A DNA stretch of 64,000 nucleotides from Rhizophagus clarus. Taxonomy: Eukaryota > Glomeromycota > Glomeromycetes > Glomerales > Glomeraceae. The position numbers were made by a program, and so were the translations under genes. Location of the stretch: assembly GCA_015698045.1 (NCBI GenBank), contig BLAL01000191.1, positions 740,001 to 804,000 of the forward strand, given 5' to 3'. Positions 23,049-35,772 of this stretch are shown one piece after another; position 1 is the stretch's first letter, and each line of letters opens with the position of its first letter. A model generated the notes under the pieces. It searched no databases. It was not told the origin of the DNA and saw nothing but the letters and a program-made list of their open reading frames with translations.

Positions 23049-24103
23049 TATCCACCTTTTAATAGAAGGATAACCGTAAGCTAATGAGGAAATGCGGAAA
23101 TAGATATAGAAATGTTTTATGAGTGTGATTTTCGGGGTGTGGTTATACCAATCACGAAGTATAAGATTGTGATTGTTGTACGAAGTGAGAGATATATTCA
23201 AGAAAATTTGGTTGGATTTGATTCAAGGCAATTTATTTGATTCTATAAATTATGATAGACATCATCATTATTTTATTATATGTAAATGGACATTATTTTC
23301 TATTTTCTATTTTATTCTATTTTTATTTTATTTTATTTTTTTGGTTTACCCTCACCCCTTATTACTATTTGCTAATGTTAATTAATGAAATACCTTATAA
23401 AGTATTCCGTATTTTCTTTATATATATTATTTCTTTTTCTTAAACAAAATATTTCACCCAAAGTATTCATTGTAAAACTCTGGTATATATAGAAGCAAAA
23501 GAACAATTTTATATTCCTTTTATTCATTTAAAATCATAGCTATCAATATATTTAAAAATTTGTAGATTTTTTTTTTTCATAATAATTTTTCCTTTTTTTT
23601 TGGTTTATTATTTCTGTATTTTGATATCATCACTACTTTTTTTTAAACGTATTTCGAAAAAAAAAAAAATTATATATATTAAACCTGTATTATATATGCC
23701 AGGGATCGCTTCTTTATCATATATATCTATTTTTAGGAATCATTTTTTTATATTTACCTTTTTTTCTCTATTAATATACTTATTTTTCTGTAAGGAAGCA
23801 CTATTATTATATTTCCTCGTTTGTTTTATTGTAGTATTATATAGGAAAAACGAGGTAATTATATTTTAAAAGTGCCTTCGCTTCCTTCTATAAATAAAAA
23901 TCAACAATCAAAAAAAATGATCATATATTTACGCGAAATTATTTAATTTATATATATCTTTGATTTTACAAACTAATATAACTGATACTATCATAAAGCT
24001 TTTAAAGAATTAAATTACAATATTATTATAAAATAAAAAATTTATTATTATATTTATAATATATTACTGAATATTTATTCTTTATAAACTATTCCCGCCA
24101 AGT
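23049..24103. other. convergent 3' region between the helicase and REC114-like genes
   Basis: AT-rich, no supported gene. It contains the two 3' untranslated regions and terminators. Small plus-strand frames (23173-23869) are hydrophobic low-complexity artefacts. Confidence 0.5.
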
Positions 24104-26457
24104 CTATAAATCATACGCTAAAAGACGCATTTTCCATAACTTTTCTACTCTTGAGATCTGAATTTTAACGAATAAATCAATTAATAAAAAGGTAATTATA
24201 TATTGAAAATCGATTATTAAATCACTTACAAATTGAGGAAAATTTGGATCCTTTAAAATATCTAGAATCCAATCTTGGAGTTCTTCATCGTCTTCAGGTA
24301 GTGGAATATTTTGTCGAATTGAATTATTGTTTGCGGGTTGGATTGTGAATAATGATTGATTTCGTAAATTTTGCAATCCATCATGTGACAAACATGTATT
24401 CTGCGGTGAAATTTGTTTAACTGACGAAGTATTTTGTGTTGAATGTAAAGTAGAGAATTGGTCCGAGTTTGTGGGTTGTAAGTGAACTTGAGATACGATA
24501 GACTGTGCAAATTGTGATTGATTTGTTAAGCTCGATTGTGATTTTCTCATTTCTGCTTGTATATGAGAAACTGGAACTTTCGTCGGTTGAAAATCCAATT
24601 CAAACCTATTATCATCATCATTCATAGTTAAATCGATAAAATAAGGCTCTTTTTTATGTAACGCAGGAGAAATATCCATTTTCTCTTGTTTTATCTTCAC
24701 TTGCTGGACTGCTTTTGAATTAGCGATTATTCGATTTGGTGTACGTGGTAATTGTAAACTTGGCGTATTCTGCAATATATTTTTTTGTGAAATCTGCGGA
24801 TCGGAGAATGACTCAAATCGTGACTGTGAACAATTTGTCACGTTTCGACTATTAAGAGACATGGATTGTAAACTTGGTTGAGAAGTCGTATTTATATTGC
24901 TTGCATAAGATGATCTCATGCTCGCATCGTCCGTAATACTCAAATTATTTTTGGTAATATCTGTTTCGTTCCTTTCAACATTTTCTTGTTCAATAAACGT
25001 TCGTTGTGAATTTTCGATATTAATTTTATGAGTTGCCTGTAAATTTTGTCTCACTCGTTAGTATTCGTCTGAGGTTGTATTTGGTATTATTTTTAATTAT
25101 ATTGGTTTTGTTGCCGTACCGGTTGCGATTGTCTTGAAAACTGGTCACTTTGAGTCCATAAAGGTGCTTTGTGAGTCTCGTGAGTTGATACTTGAGGAGG
25201 AACCGACATATATCTATCGGAAGTATAAAATGGCTTGCCGGGTTCATTTTGAGTTATATTTGGGTTAATATTTATATTCTGGTTATTTGTATATGAGATT
25301 GGTTCTTGCCTGTGTTCATCTGCCGTATATTTAGATGAATGTACTTCAGCACTTGCCATATACTGACTATTTATGCGTGGCAAAGAATTGGTTAGCGAAT
25401 TTCTTTGTCGAACTGAAGTGTTGGGTAACTTGATTTGTTGGTTTTGATCCTGGATACCACTTATATTAGATTGATACAACTCTATATCATTCATTGTAGA
25501 TCTCGACAAATTGTTTTTACGAATTTCTTGAACTTTGCTATTTTGTTGTGAACCAACAGAATGTCGCATGTTTATATTATTAGTGAAGTGTGATTGTGAA
25601 TCCTGTAGCTGCGATTTTGAATTATTTTCATCTCTTTGAATCATTGAATTTCGCGCGTTATCGGAGAAAGCAGATGTATATGATGAAGCTGAAAACGCGC
25701 TTGATGAATGATTTTGTGGACCGATTTTTAATTGTTGATGTTGTCCCGCTCGAGCATTAGCAACTGAAGGTTCCCTCTGCGCTCTATTTAAATTTAAATC
25801 ATTATATGTAATTAAATTTGTATTTCCTTGAGATTGATTAGATTGATTACTGATACTCGATTCGCTGTTTAAATTCAATGTTGGATCATCCATCCGTCTA
25901 CAATTTACGTATCTCTCAATAATACTTGCGCAAGATTCGAAATCACTGACGTATTTGAATCTTAATTGAATCTTACGCGTTTCCTGGCATATTAGCTAGA
26001 AGAATACGTGATAAAATATTTGTTTTTTACTGCGCTATCCAAAAGAATGTATGTAAGCCATCTATCTCACCATGGCATTATCGCCCAAGACTGTATAGTT
26101 ATATCTTATCCCAATAGTAGGGCTTTTCAGTAATGCCTTGGCTTTCAACGAATCTGCATATCGATAGGAGACATTTAAAGATTCCTTAATTTATTTTAAA
26201 TTAGTTAAATATTCTTTTTCAATTATAATAATATTGTAAATTCAATAACTTACCAATAACACATTTTGATCAGACACAACCTTTAACATAGGTTCTCCAA
26301 CTCCATTAATAATAGTTCCTGAAGGAAACATATTTTCCAAAATAATGATGCTTGGTTGTGATATATGAGTCCATTGAGGTGCAGATTTATTCGAAGTAAT
26401 AGGAGTATATTGTCTCGAGTATTTTTCAAGTTCATAACGAAAAGGTTCGGAAATCAT
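24104..26457 (-). CDS. REC114-like meiotic recombination initiation protein (tentative)
   Basis: Five exons on the minus strand: 26457-26254, 26184-26071, 25995-25120, 25036-24230, 24157-24104, giving 684 residues in frame. I start at ATG 26457 because MISEPFRYELEKYSRQ immediately follows an in-frame-poor leader and matches the expected start of a PH-like fold. Residues 1-140 form a compact domain ending KIQLRFKYVSDFESCASIIE, resembling the last strand and helix of Rec114 PH domains. Residues 141-640 are Gln/Asn/Ser-rich and disordered, with a SUMO-interaction-like YFIDLTMNDDD near 530. The end, WILDILKDPNFPQFISRVEK, fits the short helical Rec114 C terminus. Intron 3 has TACTAAC. Known role of the family: with Mei4 and Mer2, activates Spo11 double-strand breaks. 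Family assignment rests on pattern recognition only. Confidence 0.55.
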
Positions 26458-26599
26458 CGCGAATCTGAATATGATAGAAAGATTCAAAATTTGGCCGCAT
26501 TAAAAGGTGACAAATATTGAGATCACGTGGATTAAAAATTTTACACAGATAAAGTTGTAATAATTCTTCAGCTACCCATATACAAAGTCTTCTGAAGCA
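26458..26599. promoter_or_regulatory. bidirectional promoter between REC114-like gene and CSE1
   Basis: Only 142 bases separate the two divergent start codons. Transcripts probably start inside the other gene's leader: a minus-strand frame through this region runs to 26617 and a cag acceptor lies just before the REC114-like ATG, so an upstream noncoding exon is possible. Confidence 0.5.
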
Positions 26600-29500
26600 A
26601 TGTATGATAACGAGCAATATTTAGCTACCTTAGCAATCTTCTTAGAACAAACGTTAGACCCTAGTACAAGCAAACATGGTAAGATTTTGCTATTCTCGTT
26701 CTAATAATGTGCATTAAAAAAATTACTGTTTATCTTATATATTAACTTTGCCCGTGCAGCTGAGCAAGAACTGTTCAAAGCAGAAGCCGAACAAAAAGAC
26801 TTTCCTATTGCTGTTATGCAGTTAGTCACGAGAGAAAGTACCAAACAAAGTGTTCGGTTTGCTGCGTCGCTGCTTTTTAAGAATTATATAAGAAGAAACT
26901 GGGTACATGTAAGTTTTACAATACTCGACGCGTGATTTATGCATACTTTTCGTTAATATTGCTTATTTTATTTTGTGTAGGAAGACGATTCAAAATTAAC
27001 TCCAGAGATAAGAACGGCGATTAAAGAAAGTTTGGTTGATATTTTGGTGTCTGTACCGTCAAATATACAACTTCAACTAAGTGAATCCGTAACTTTAATT
27101 GCCGAAAACGATTTCCCCGAACAATGGCCAAATTTAATCACGGTGCTTTATTGATTCTTGTAAGATGTGATAATTATAAAATTTATTATTTGATTGATTA
27201 ATTCTTTTCTTCTTTCTTTTTTTTACAGCAATTAACTAGTAAATTTAGTTCGGGAGATTTTGCCAGAAATAATGCTGTCTTGCAAACAGCTCATTCAATA
27301 TTTAAAAAGTAATATAATAAATTTACGTGCTAATTAGGACTTCAATATACTGATATTTAATTACAAATTAGATATAAGTCCGAATTTCGAACTGATCCGT
27401 TATATAATGAAATCAACTTTGTCCTAGATCAATTTGTTCCACACTATTGGCAACTTTTACAGGTACATTTTTATTATACAATCATTATAAATTTTGTTTA
27501 AAAAGTACTTATTATTAAATTAATCTTAGGCAACTGATGCGTTTATTACACAATATGCCAATGATAAACCACAACTTCAAACTCTTTCACAAACTTTGCT
27601 TCTTTTATTAAAACTATTCTATGATCTTAATTGGCAAGATCTTCCTCCATTTTTTGAAGATAATATAGACGAATGCATGTCATTTTTACATAAATATTTA
27701 ACTTATAATAATCCTCTTTTGGATTCCATGGTAATATTCATTAATTATCCAAGTTATCGATTTTGGCATTAATGAAATGGTACTTAATGTATTCATATTC
27801 GTTCAAAGAGTGAAGATGAAGCTGGTCCTTTGGAAAAAGTCAAGTCTATTATATGTGAAATTTGTGCATTATATGCCACAAAGTATGAGGAGGTATTTAC
27901 AATGCTGCAGACGTTTGTGGAAACTGTGTGGACACTTTTAACAACTACAGGCCTTGAATCAAAATATGACATTGTAAGTAAAATTTATTTTTAATTTCAC
28001 ATTTATATTTGGAACAATTTGCCTTTGATCCTAACTTTATTATTCTTTAATTTAATAGCTTGTCAGTAAAGCTATGGCTTTTTTGTCTAAGGTCGTTAAG
28101 TTGGAACGTTATAGCAATCTTTTTGCGAAACAAGATGTTCTTACACAATTTTGTGAAAAGATTATTTTACCGAATATGTATTACAGACGTAAGTTGCGCA
28201 ATGAATAATAATCTTTGTCTAGGATTATAATATGATACTTGATTAACATCTTTTCCTATAGCTATTGATGAAGAATTATTTGAATATGATCCTATTGAAT
28301 TTATTAGAAGAGATTTGGAGGGTTCAGGTAAAATAAATGATTATCAAACGTTGCCATGTGATAATAAAAATCATCTGATCCGTAACGTGTTTTTTAGACA
28401 GTGATACGCGAAGACGATCTGCATCTGATTTTGTCCGTAGTTTGATGACGTATTTCCAAAAAGACATAACGACCATCATTTGGACATACATTAATCAATA
28501 TTTACAGGTTGGATTCTATATCTTATATAATAGAATTTATAATTTCTAAATTCTCTAATTTAATTATGTCGTATACATTAGCGTTATACCGAAAATCCAC
28601 GTAATTGGAAAGATAAGGATGCAGCAATATATCTTTTAACTTCAATAGCTGCCCCAGGGTCTACAACAAAAGTAGGTGCTCATTGAAATCCAACAAAGAT
28701 CGAAGATCGTTTTAAGTAACAGAAGGAATTTTGTGTTAGTTTTTGCAAGCTTGTTCAGAGTGATTTTAATAAGTAAACAAGATAAATAAGAGTGAATTTT
28801 GACTTATCGTTGATCTTAACAGCATGGTGTCACAACGACCAATGAATTTGTAGATGTTGTCGAGTTTTTTTCTAAAAACATGTTACCAGACTTACAAACA
28901 GCTGTTGATAGTGGCCAACCAGTATTAAAAGTAGATAGTATAAAATATGTATATACTTTCCGCAATCAGGTAAATTAATATCGTTTAATTCATTTAGTTT
29001 ATTCTTTATATTTATCAAATTATTCGACTGTTGTGATATACAGATGACCAAACAACAATTAATTTCCGTGTTTCCGCTGTTAGTCAAACATTTGTCATCA
29101 TCTAATTATGTTGTTCACACATATTCTGCAATTGCAATTGAAAGACTTACGTTCAGATTCACTAAGGCTGATATCAAACCATACACACAAGAATTACTTA
29201 TTAACCTGTTTAGATTAATCGAGGCTGGTACAACTCCTGAAACGTTAGCTGAAAATGATTACCTTATGAAAGGTATTTATGGATTCATTTAAAAGCGAAA
29301 ATAATGAAATTTACTTCATTAATGTTCTTCATGCTTGATTGTGAATAGCTGTCATGCGTGTAATTTTTACTAGCCATGATGATGTGGCGCCATATGTTTC
29401 AGACATTATGGGTCATTTGAATAAAATATTAGTTGAAATCAGCAAGAATCCGAGTAATCCACGTTTTAACCATTGTGTTTTTGAATCAATTGGTGCTTTG

Positions 29501-31117
29501 GTGAGGTGGGTTAAAACGCAACCTCTGTGTGTTTATTTATCGTTTATGACGTACTTAATACACTTAATACCCATATACATACTAGATTTAATTGTCAAAA
29601 CAATCCGGAAGCATTGTCAAGTTTCGAAAACATGTTGTTTGGCCCATTTCAGATGATTTTGCAACAAGATGTAGTTGGTAAGTAATAAATATAATTAAGT
29701 GAACTTTTTGTTTCAAATACAATAATGATAATTATTTTTCCTTTCTTTTTTCTGTACAGAATTCGTTCCATATGTTTTTCAGATTTTTTCACAACTTCTC
29801 GAATTGCACACGGAACCTGTGTTTCCAGAAATTTATAGGTCTATGTTGCCAGCTTTATTGACTCCTGCTATTTGGGAGAATGCTGGTAAGAAATTTAAAA
29901 TTTCCAATTTCAGAGGTTTATTATTCTAATAAGTTAAATACAAAATAAAATGTACTTTTTAGGTAATATTCCCGCTTTGACTAGATTGCTTCATGCGTAT
30001 ATTTGTCGCGACGCAAGTTCTATAGTCATCAATAATCAGCTTGAACCTATCCTCGGCATTTTTCAAAAATTGATAGCCTCGAAAACGAATGATAAATATG
30101 GAGTTGATTTATTATGTTCTATTGTTCAGTATATACCTACGTAAGTTTTATTTATATTTATGGTTTTTTTTTCCTTAATTATATGTAAATTAATAAATAA
30201 TTGTTACATCAGGGAAACATTGAATAAATATTTAACAGCAATCATAACACTCTTGTTAACAAGAATGAAGAGTAGTAAAACAGATAAATACACGTTAAGC
30301 TTTGTGTATTTTGTATGCTTTTTCCTTGCAATAGAAAAAGAGGGTGTTAATCCAGACTATGTTATCCAGGCTTTTGATTCTATGCAACACAAGTAATGAA
30401 TCCTTCTTGCACTCATTATGTTTTGTAATATTGTATACGGATTTACTTATAGTTTTTTTTTCTTTAGATTATTTTTTGAAGTTCTAAATGCATTTATTAT
30501 TCCTGAAATGCAAAAAATCCAAGATTATACTGAAAAGAAGATTTGTGCAGTAGCTATGACACGTCTTTTAACTCAAAGTGAAAAAATATTAACTGATGAT
30601 TATATCACAGTATGGTAATGATTTAACAACTAAATGTCATTTCTTTATAATTATTTAAAATATTTTTAATATATATATATATATTTTTATATAGGCCCTC
30701 TATTTTAGCCGCATTGATCAAATTATTTGAAGCTCCAACTGAAATCAAAAAAGATGAAGAAGAAGAATTGTTAACTTACGACTTTGAGGAAGAGAGACAA
30801 TTTCAAAGTGCTTTTGCTAGACTAACATCCACGGGAAAATTAAAACGTGATCCAACTGAAAGAATTGAAGATCCAAAAATTTTCCTGGCCCATTCACTTC
30901 AGACATTGAGCCAGAGATATCCTGGGAAGGTAATAGTGTTTTTATGGACTTTCTTACAAAAGATATACATACATAAATACACATATGTATATACACATAT
31001 TTATATTATTTTGTTTTGAAATAGATTAACGATATGATATCATCGAAGCTTCCACCAGAATGTACTCATCATTTAGTCCAGTACATGAATTTAGCCAATC
31101 CTTCGGGTTGTATCTAA
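26600..31117 (+). CDS. CSE1: exportin-2 / CAS (CSE1), importin-alpha re-exporter
   Basis: Twenty-one exons assembled by GT-AG sites and frame: 26600-26678, 26760-26908, 26981-27142, 27229-27308, 27372-27462, 27530-27730, 27809-27973, 28059-28188, 28262-28327, 28398-28507, 28582-28671, 28823-28969, 29044-29272, 29349-29505, 29586-29677, 29760-29885, 29963-30140, 30213-30392, 30468-30614, 30695-30929, 31025-31117; 968 residues, matching the 960-970 of yeast and animal CSE1. Hallmarks: SLLFKNYIRRNW in the importin-beta N-terminal domain, VLDQFVPHYWQLLQ, FIRRDLEGSDSDTRRRSA, SLMTYFQKD, KYVYTFRNQ and SSSNYVVHTYSAIAIERL. HEAT-repeat karyopherin that exports importin alpha with RanGTP. No in-frame breaks, so functional. 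Shares a 142-bp promoter with the divergent gene. Confidence 0.93.
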
Positions 31118-31497
31118 TAGTAAATGGAAAAATAAAATGTCATATTAGCAAAAACCCAATCATTCCTTCTTTTTATGCAGGATTACAGCTTAAGTCTAGA
31201 TTTTATTTAGATATTTAAAAGAAGTACGAATTAAAAATATTAATCTAAAATGACAATTAGGAAATGTATTCAAAAACCAAAATTATTGACGGCATTAGCT
31301 TTTTCATTGACCTTTATTTCATCGACTACTGACTTCTAATATATTTTTTATATATTTGATGTATATATTATGATATATACATATAAATATAAAAATAATA
31401 TACAATTTGAAACATTTTTTTTTATTTTATTATGCATACTGATGATATATGATAAAATATCAAATTTCATTAATTTTATTTATATTATATGATAAAC

Positions 31498-31668
31498 AAA
31501 CTACATCAATAATATATATACAGCTAACAAAATGATAAATAATAATAATATCGAATTATAAAAAAAACCGGTATTTATTGCAAAGAAAGCTGTGGGTTTA
31601 TCTTCTTCATCATCTAAAAGATCAATCAAAGTTTCACGATTAACTTTTTTTAATTTTGTAACTATCAA
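31498..31668 (-). CDS. possible terminal exon of a tail-anchored membrane protein
   Basis: On the minus strand a frame after a possible acceptor (gattgatag) encodes a Lys-rich start, then NRETLIDLLDDEEDKP, then a continuous hydrophobic stretch (FYNSILLLFIILLAVYILLM) and a stop. An acidic linker followed by a single C-terminal transmembrane helix is a real-looking architecture and unlike the AT-rich background frames. I could not connect it to upstream exons; a candidate block lies near 32740, leaving an unusually long intron. Family unknown. It may be a decayed exon. Confidence 0.3.
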
Positions 31669-32082
31669 TCAAAAAATCAGGTTTTTAACAATTTAAAGAG
31701 AAAAAGAGATATTACGAAATTTATGAATTGAACACAACATTTACATACATTCAACTGATAGGAAAAGGGTGGTGCAAAATATAACTGCAAACGCAAGACA
31801 CTTGAATAAAACTTTGAATTTTTTTTTTATATTGAGCAAGTCATTTAATGTAAAATTGAATTGTTAATTATGTACAACATTTTATTAAAAACTGTTGGAT
31901 TGAATTTTTCAAGTTGTACGATGCAATATTTTACGGCGAACAAACCCTAATGAACGTTCCTCAAAACCCATCTACTTTTGGTAATTCCTAGAAGGGATGA
32001 TTACATTAAAGGGCTTGTTTAATGGACCCTTTAATTTCTTGTAAACATATTCTAAACCAAAAAAACCAATAAGTTTTTTTTT

Positions 32083-32116
<34 letters not shown>

Positions 32117-32881
32117 CGCCAACTTGAATATAATCAGGCTTTAATTGTCTTCTTTTGATATAAATAAATAAATAAATATATAAAATAATAAATAATTTGA
32201 ATATTAATATTTTTAAGGGATACGACAAAAATTATGCAGTGATATTTTTAAATTTTTTTTTTTTTTGAAAAGGGTCTTACGATATAAATGTAAGACAAGG
32301 AATGAAATCCGGGGTAAACAAGAGAAGATGATCTACAATAAATTTTTAATAAGCAAATATTTTCAAATACACACATTGTGATTTTTTTTTTTTTTCGATT
32401 GCTCCTGATAATAAAAATTGATTGAAACCATATAAAAAAAAAAGTTTTTTTATTGAAAAAAGATAACGAGTTTTGATAAGATACTTAATATTCTAAATTA
32501 AGTATAGTACAATAAATAAAAGCATATGATCTCATTAAATGACCTTTTTTTTTGTGGGGGTGTAAAAAAAATATTATCATATGGTAAAAGCGGATAAACT
32601 GTTCAGGAAAAGTCAAAGTGGAGTCCAGGTGGAGAATTCTTGTCAAATCTTGATTTGTAAAATTTCACCGCAAAGGTAATGTTTTTTTTTAAGAATTAAA
32701 CAAGTATAATCAGGTAGCGGAATAATTACCTGATTGACATTCATAGCAGCTGATTGAATATCTAAAAATAAAGAAAATGAAACAAATATTTCAAATTATT
32801 AAAATGAAATCTTCGGAGAAATTTTTGATTCTTTGTAAATCTTAAATGAAATTTTTTTATTAATGAAAAAAAAGGAGAAAA

Positions 32882-32935
32882 GAAAATAAAATAAAATAAA
32901 ATAAAATAATAAAATAATAAAATAATAAAATAAAA
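32882..32935. repeat. (aataaaat)n-type microsatellite
   Basis: Uninterrupted run of aaaataaaataaaataataaaataataaa-type variants. Confidence 0.8.
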
Positions 32936-33970
32936 AAATTTTAAATGAATTTCAAGTATATATATTTTTTTTTATTTTATACTTTAAAAAAGATGTCGTT
33001 TATACAACCTGAAACAGGAAGATCAAAAAACTCTAGTTAAACTGTGACCGATTGAGAGCGTAATCTGGTGATTCAAAGAGTGTGTAGATCTTCGAATCCT
33101 TGTGTAAACATTTCATCAAGATAATTTATATTTTATACTACATAACACCAATACTTTTAGTTTTATTATTTTCAATTTCTTGTGAAATTTTCATTCTCTC
33201 TATGATGAATAAGATATTAATTGATTTCGGGAATGAAAAAAAGAAAAGAATATATGCATTTAGTCATTTAGTCATTTTGTCATTTTTTGTGTCTTGGTTA
33301 AATTTTTTTTTACAAACGCCTTAAACACTGCCCCATTACTAAATTATACGTTGTGCAATTTGATTTACCCGCTTGTCAATAAATAAATAACTATAAAACC
33401 GGTTTAAACCTGATTCCACTGATAACGATGACGGTACTTTTATTGATTTATTATATCGTTTGAGGTTAGAAATATTAATAAACGGTACAGTATCTGTATA
33501 TTATCTGTATAAATCTGTACGGTATCGTCTATATAGAATTTCCAATTATTACAAATTATTAAGATTAGTCAAAAATGGGTTTGTATCTTTTGTATCACAA
33601 TTTCACCGACTTGGAATCCCTGAACCGTAGTAGTCCCCCCTAATCTTATTCCCTTTTAATAAAGTTCCTCTTTTATTTTACATTTCTCTGACAAAAAAAA
33701 AAAAAAATTATTAATGAAAAAGTTTCCTTTTTTTTTTTTTTCCTTATCAAATTTAGAGAGAGGTAAATAAAAATATTTCTTCGACGTTTAAACAAAATTT
33801 TTTTTGACATTTCATGTCAAAATTACATGAGATACCGTTTAACAAAAAAAAAAAAAAAAAAAATGATCACCAAGAAATTTATAAAAAAAGAGGGATTTAA
33901 AATTCATGTGGTTTTACCTTAAATGCGGCGACTCATGTTAATTTATTAATCTGCTTGCATTCGTGCAACC

Positions 33971-34034
33971 TGACTCATTCCGTTTCTGTGAGTCATATGA
34001 AGTAAACATTGCCGTTTTAGAAGACATGACGTAC
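33971..34034 (+). promoter_or_regulatory. cluster of bZIP-type sites upstream of the 34387 gene
   Basis: TGACTCA at 33971-33977 and TGAGTCA at 33989-33995 are perfect Gcn4/AP-1 sites 18 bases apart. TGACGTAC, a CRE half-like site, is at 34027-34034, and a further GACTCAT is at about 33930. The cluster is about 350-460 bases upstream of the next start codon. Binding is inferred from consensus only. Confidence 0.45.
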
Positions 34035-34386
34035 ATGAATTATTTCTATTTTTGGATCATCACCTCAGATCGTGTGACTGTCTACCCAAAATAACGGGTC
34101 TTTCACTGCATCACTTTAGGCTGTCTAATTTTTATTGGTAAATTTCAAACATCCCCAAATTTAAATATTAATTTATCCCCAAAAACTTGTTTAAACCCCC
34201 TAAATTCTATTATAAACCGTGCCACTCGAGTTGAGTTTTCCCCCTTTAAAAAGCAATTAAAAACCGGGTGAACAATAACGCACTGCACAGTAAAACAAAT
34301 CCACATTTTATACCGCTTGAAAAGCACAGTAAACAGATAGACAGAAAAACTTCGAAACTCTTTTATTTCTTTAGCCGAATCAACAA

Positions 34387-35772
34387 ATGGCTTACAATAA
34401 CCAAGATACTTCTAACTCATACTCGCAATACAACAGTATGCCTATCCAACCTCAACAAGGTCAACCGAGAGAAAAAATACAACAGGTTAGTTAATATTTT
34501 TAAAGTTATGAAGGTGATGAGCGATGAAACGTACAAGTTTTAAGAACGAACAAACAAAAATTATATTTTAAAAAATTATCTCGAATATATTTAAACGTAA
34601 AGTCGCGAAAAAAATTCTTATATTTTTTTTTTTGAAATTTACGTGTCAAGTATACAAATATAATATATGTTTGTTTCGTTAAAGTTAAAACGTGTTCGTT
34701 TGAAAGCATGATGAATATAATCATTTATAGAATTTTTAATCTAACTTATTGCAAATCATTCGTTCTAATAATGATCAATATATTTTTTTTTTCCTTAACT
34801 CTCTCGTTTCCTATCCTATCTAACAGCCATCCTTGGAATTAGAGAAGAGGCAAAAAAAAATTGCACAAAATGCACACAAACGAAAACTACTCTCAATGGA
34901 ATCCGAACGCGATAAACAAAAAGCAGAACTAGAAAAGTCAGGAGTAAGTATTATATCTTTGATTCAAAAATCATATTATAAAGTTTATATTAATTAATAT
35001 GTTAATTCGATATATATTAGAACGAATTGACAAGTCTTTTAGCACAATTCGGAACAAAAGCAAAAGTCTCTGATGATTTAGATAATGATGCTAAAAGAAT
35101 ACGTAACAACATCGAAGCGTTAAAAGCAAGAGTTCAGGCAAAAGTCAGCAACAAGGTTCGTTAATTTATACTTAATTCTCTTTTATGAAAATTTTAAATG
35201 ATCTAATAGTATTAAATTTATTACGGTATATACTAGCCTATACAAGTAACACCACCACCACAATTATCACAGACACCGCAGCAACCACAACCACAATCAC
35301 AATCACCGCCGACAGAACAACGAGCAGGATTTATTTCATTATGGAATAGCCTTTTACATATGATCTTATTTCCTTTTAATCTTATAATAAATTTATTACA
35401 ATTATTATACAATTCAATCAATTGGACGGTATTATTATCCTGTATATTATTAATAGAATTAATAATAATTGGTTTAATTTGGTCGTAAGTTTCAATGTTT
35501 CAACGTTAATTTCTTTCTTCTGAAATGTCCTGTCTATTCACATATTAACGAAATTGTTCTAATTTATTAATACTTGCAGAGTCAGACGAAGTCAATACAC
35601 ATATGCGTACGTTGAACCGTACGAGGCAGTTGTACATGGAACTTATGGAGTTGAACAAAACACATGGGGAATATCGTCGGCTGTAAATTCATTAAGTGAT
35701 TTTATAGCAGAAGTGATGAATGGAGGTCGCGGGTTCGGCAGTCCAAGTTATGACGGTTTCGTACCAATATAG
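34387..35772 (+). CDS. membrane-anchored coiled-coil protein of unknown function
   Basis: Five exons, 34387-34485, 34827-34943, 35021-35155, 35237-35484, 35580-35772, give 263 residues in frame. Residues 1-33 are Gln/Asn/Pro-rich and end before a long basic/acidic helix (about 36-116: KRQKKIAQNAHKRKLLSMES and following) that should form a coiled coil. Residues 118-150 are Pro/Gln-rich (PPPQLSQTPQQPQPQSQ). Residues about 155-199 are strongly hydrophobic, enough for one long or two short membrane helices. The remaining 64 residues are soluble, with Tyr/Gly content, and end DGFVPI. All introns are canonical, including donors GTTAGT and GTTCGT. I recognise no family. Likely a scaffold or tether at a membrane, but that is inference. 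Confidence 0.75.

Larger units (their letters stand above)
31118..34386. other. long AT-rich intergenic region
   Basis: Contains the CSE1 3' region, homopolymer runs and an (aataaaat)n microsatellite at 32882-32935. A possible terminal exon on the minus strand is listed separately at 31498-31668. Another splice-framed block on the minus strand near 32762-32731 reads IQSAAMNVNQ between tttttag and GTAATT. The plus frame at 33100-33324 is Phe/Ile/Leu-rich and unconvincing. Otherwise nothing recognised. Confidence 0.4.

Noticed and set aside
33050..33115. tRNA gene suggested by ttcgaatcc
   Set aside because: The box B-like motif is present, but no matching acceptor stem, D arm or anticodon stem can be drawn on either strand.
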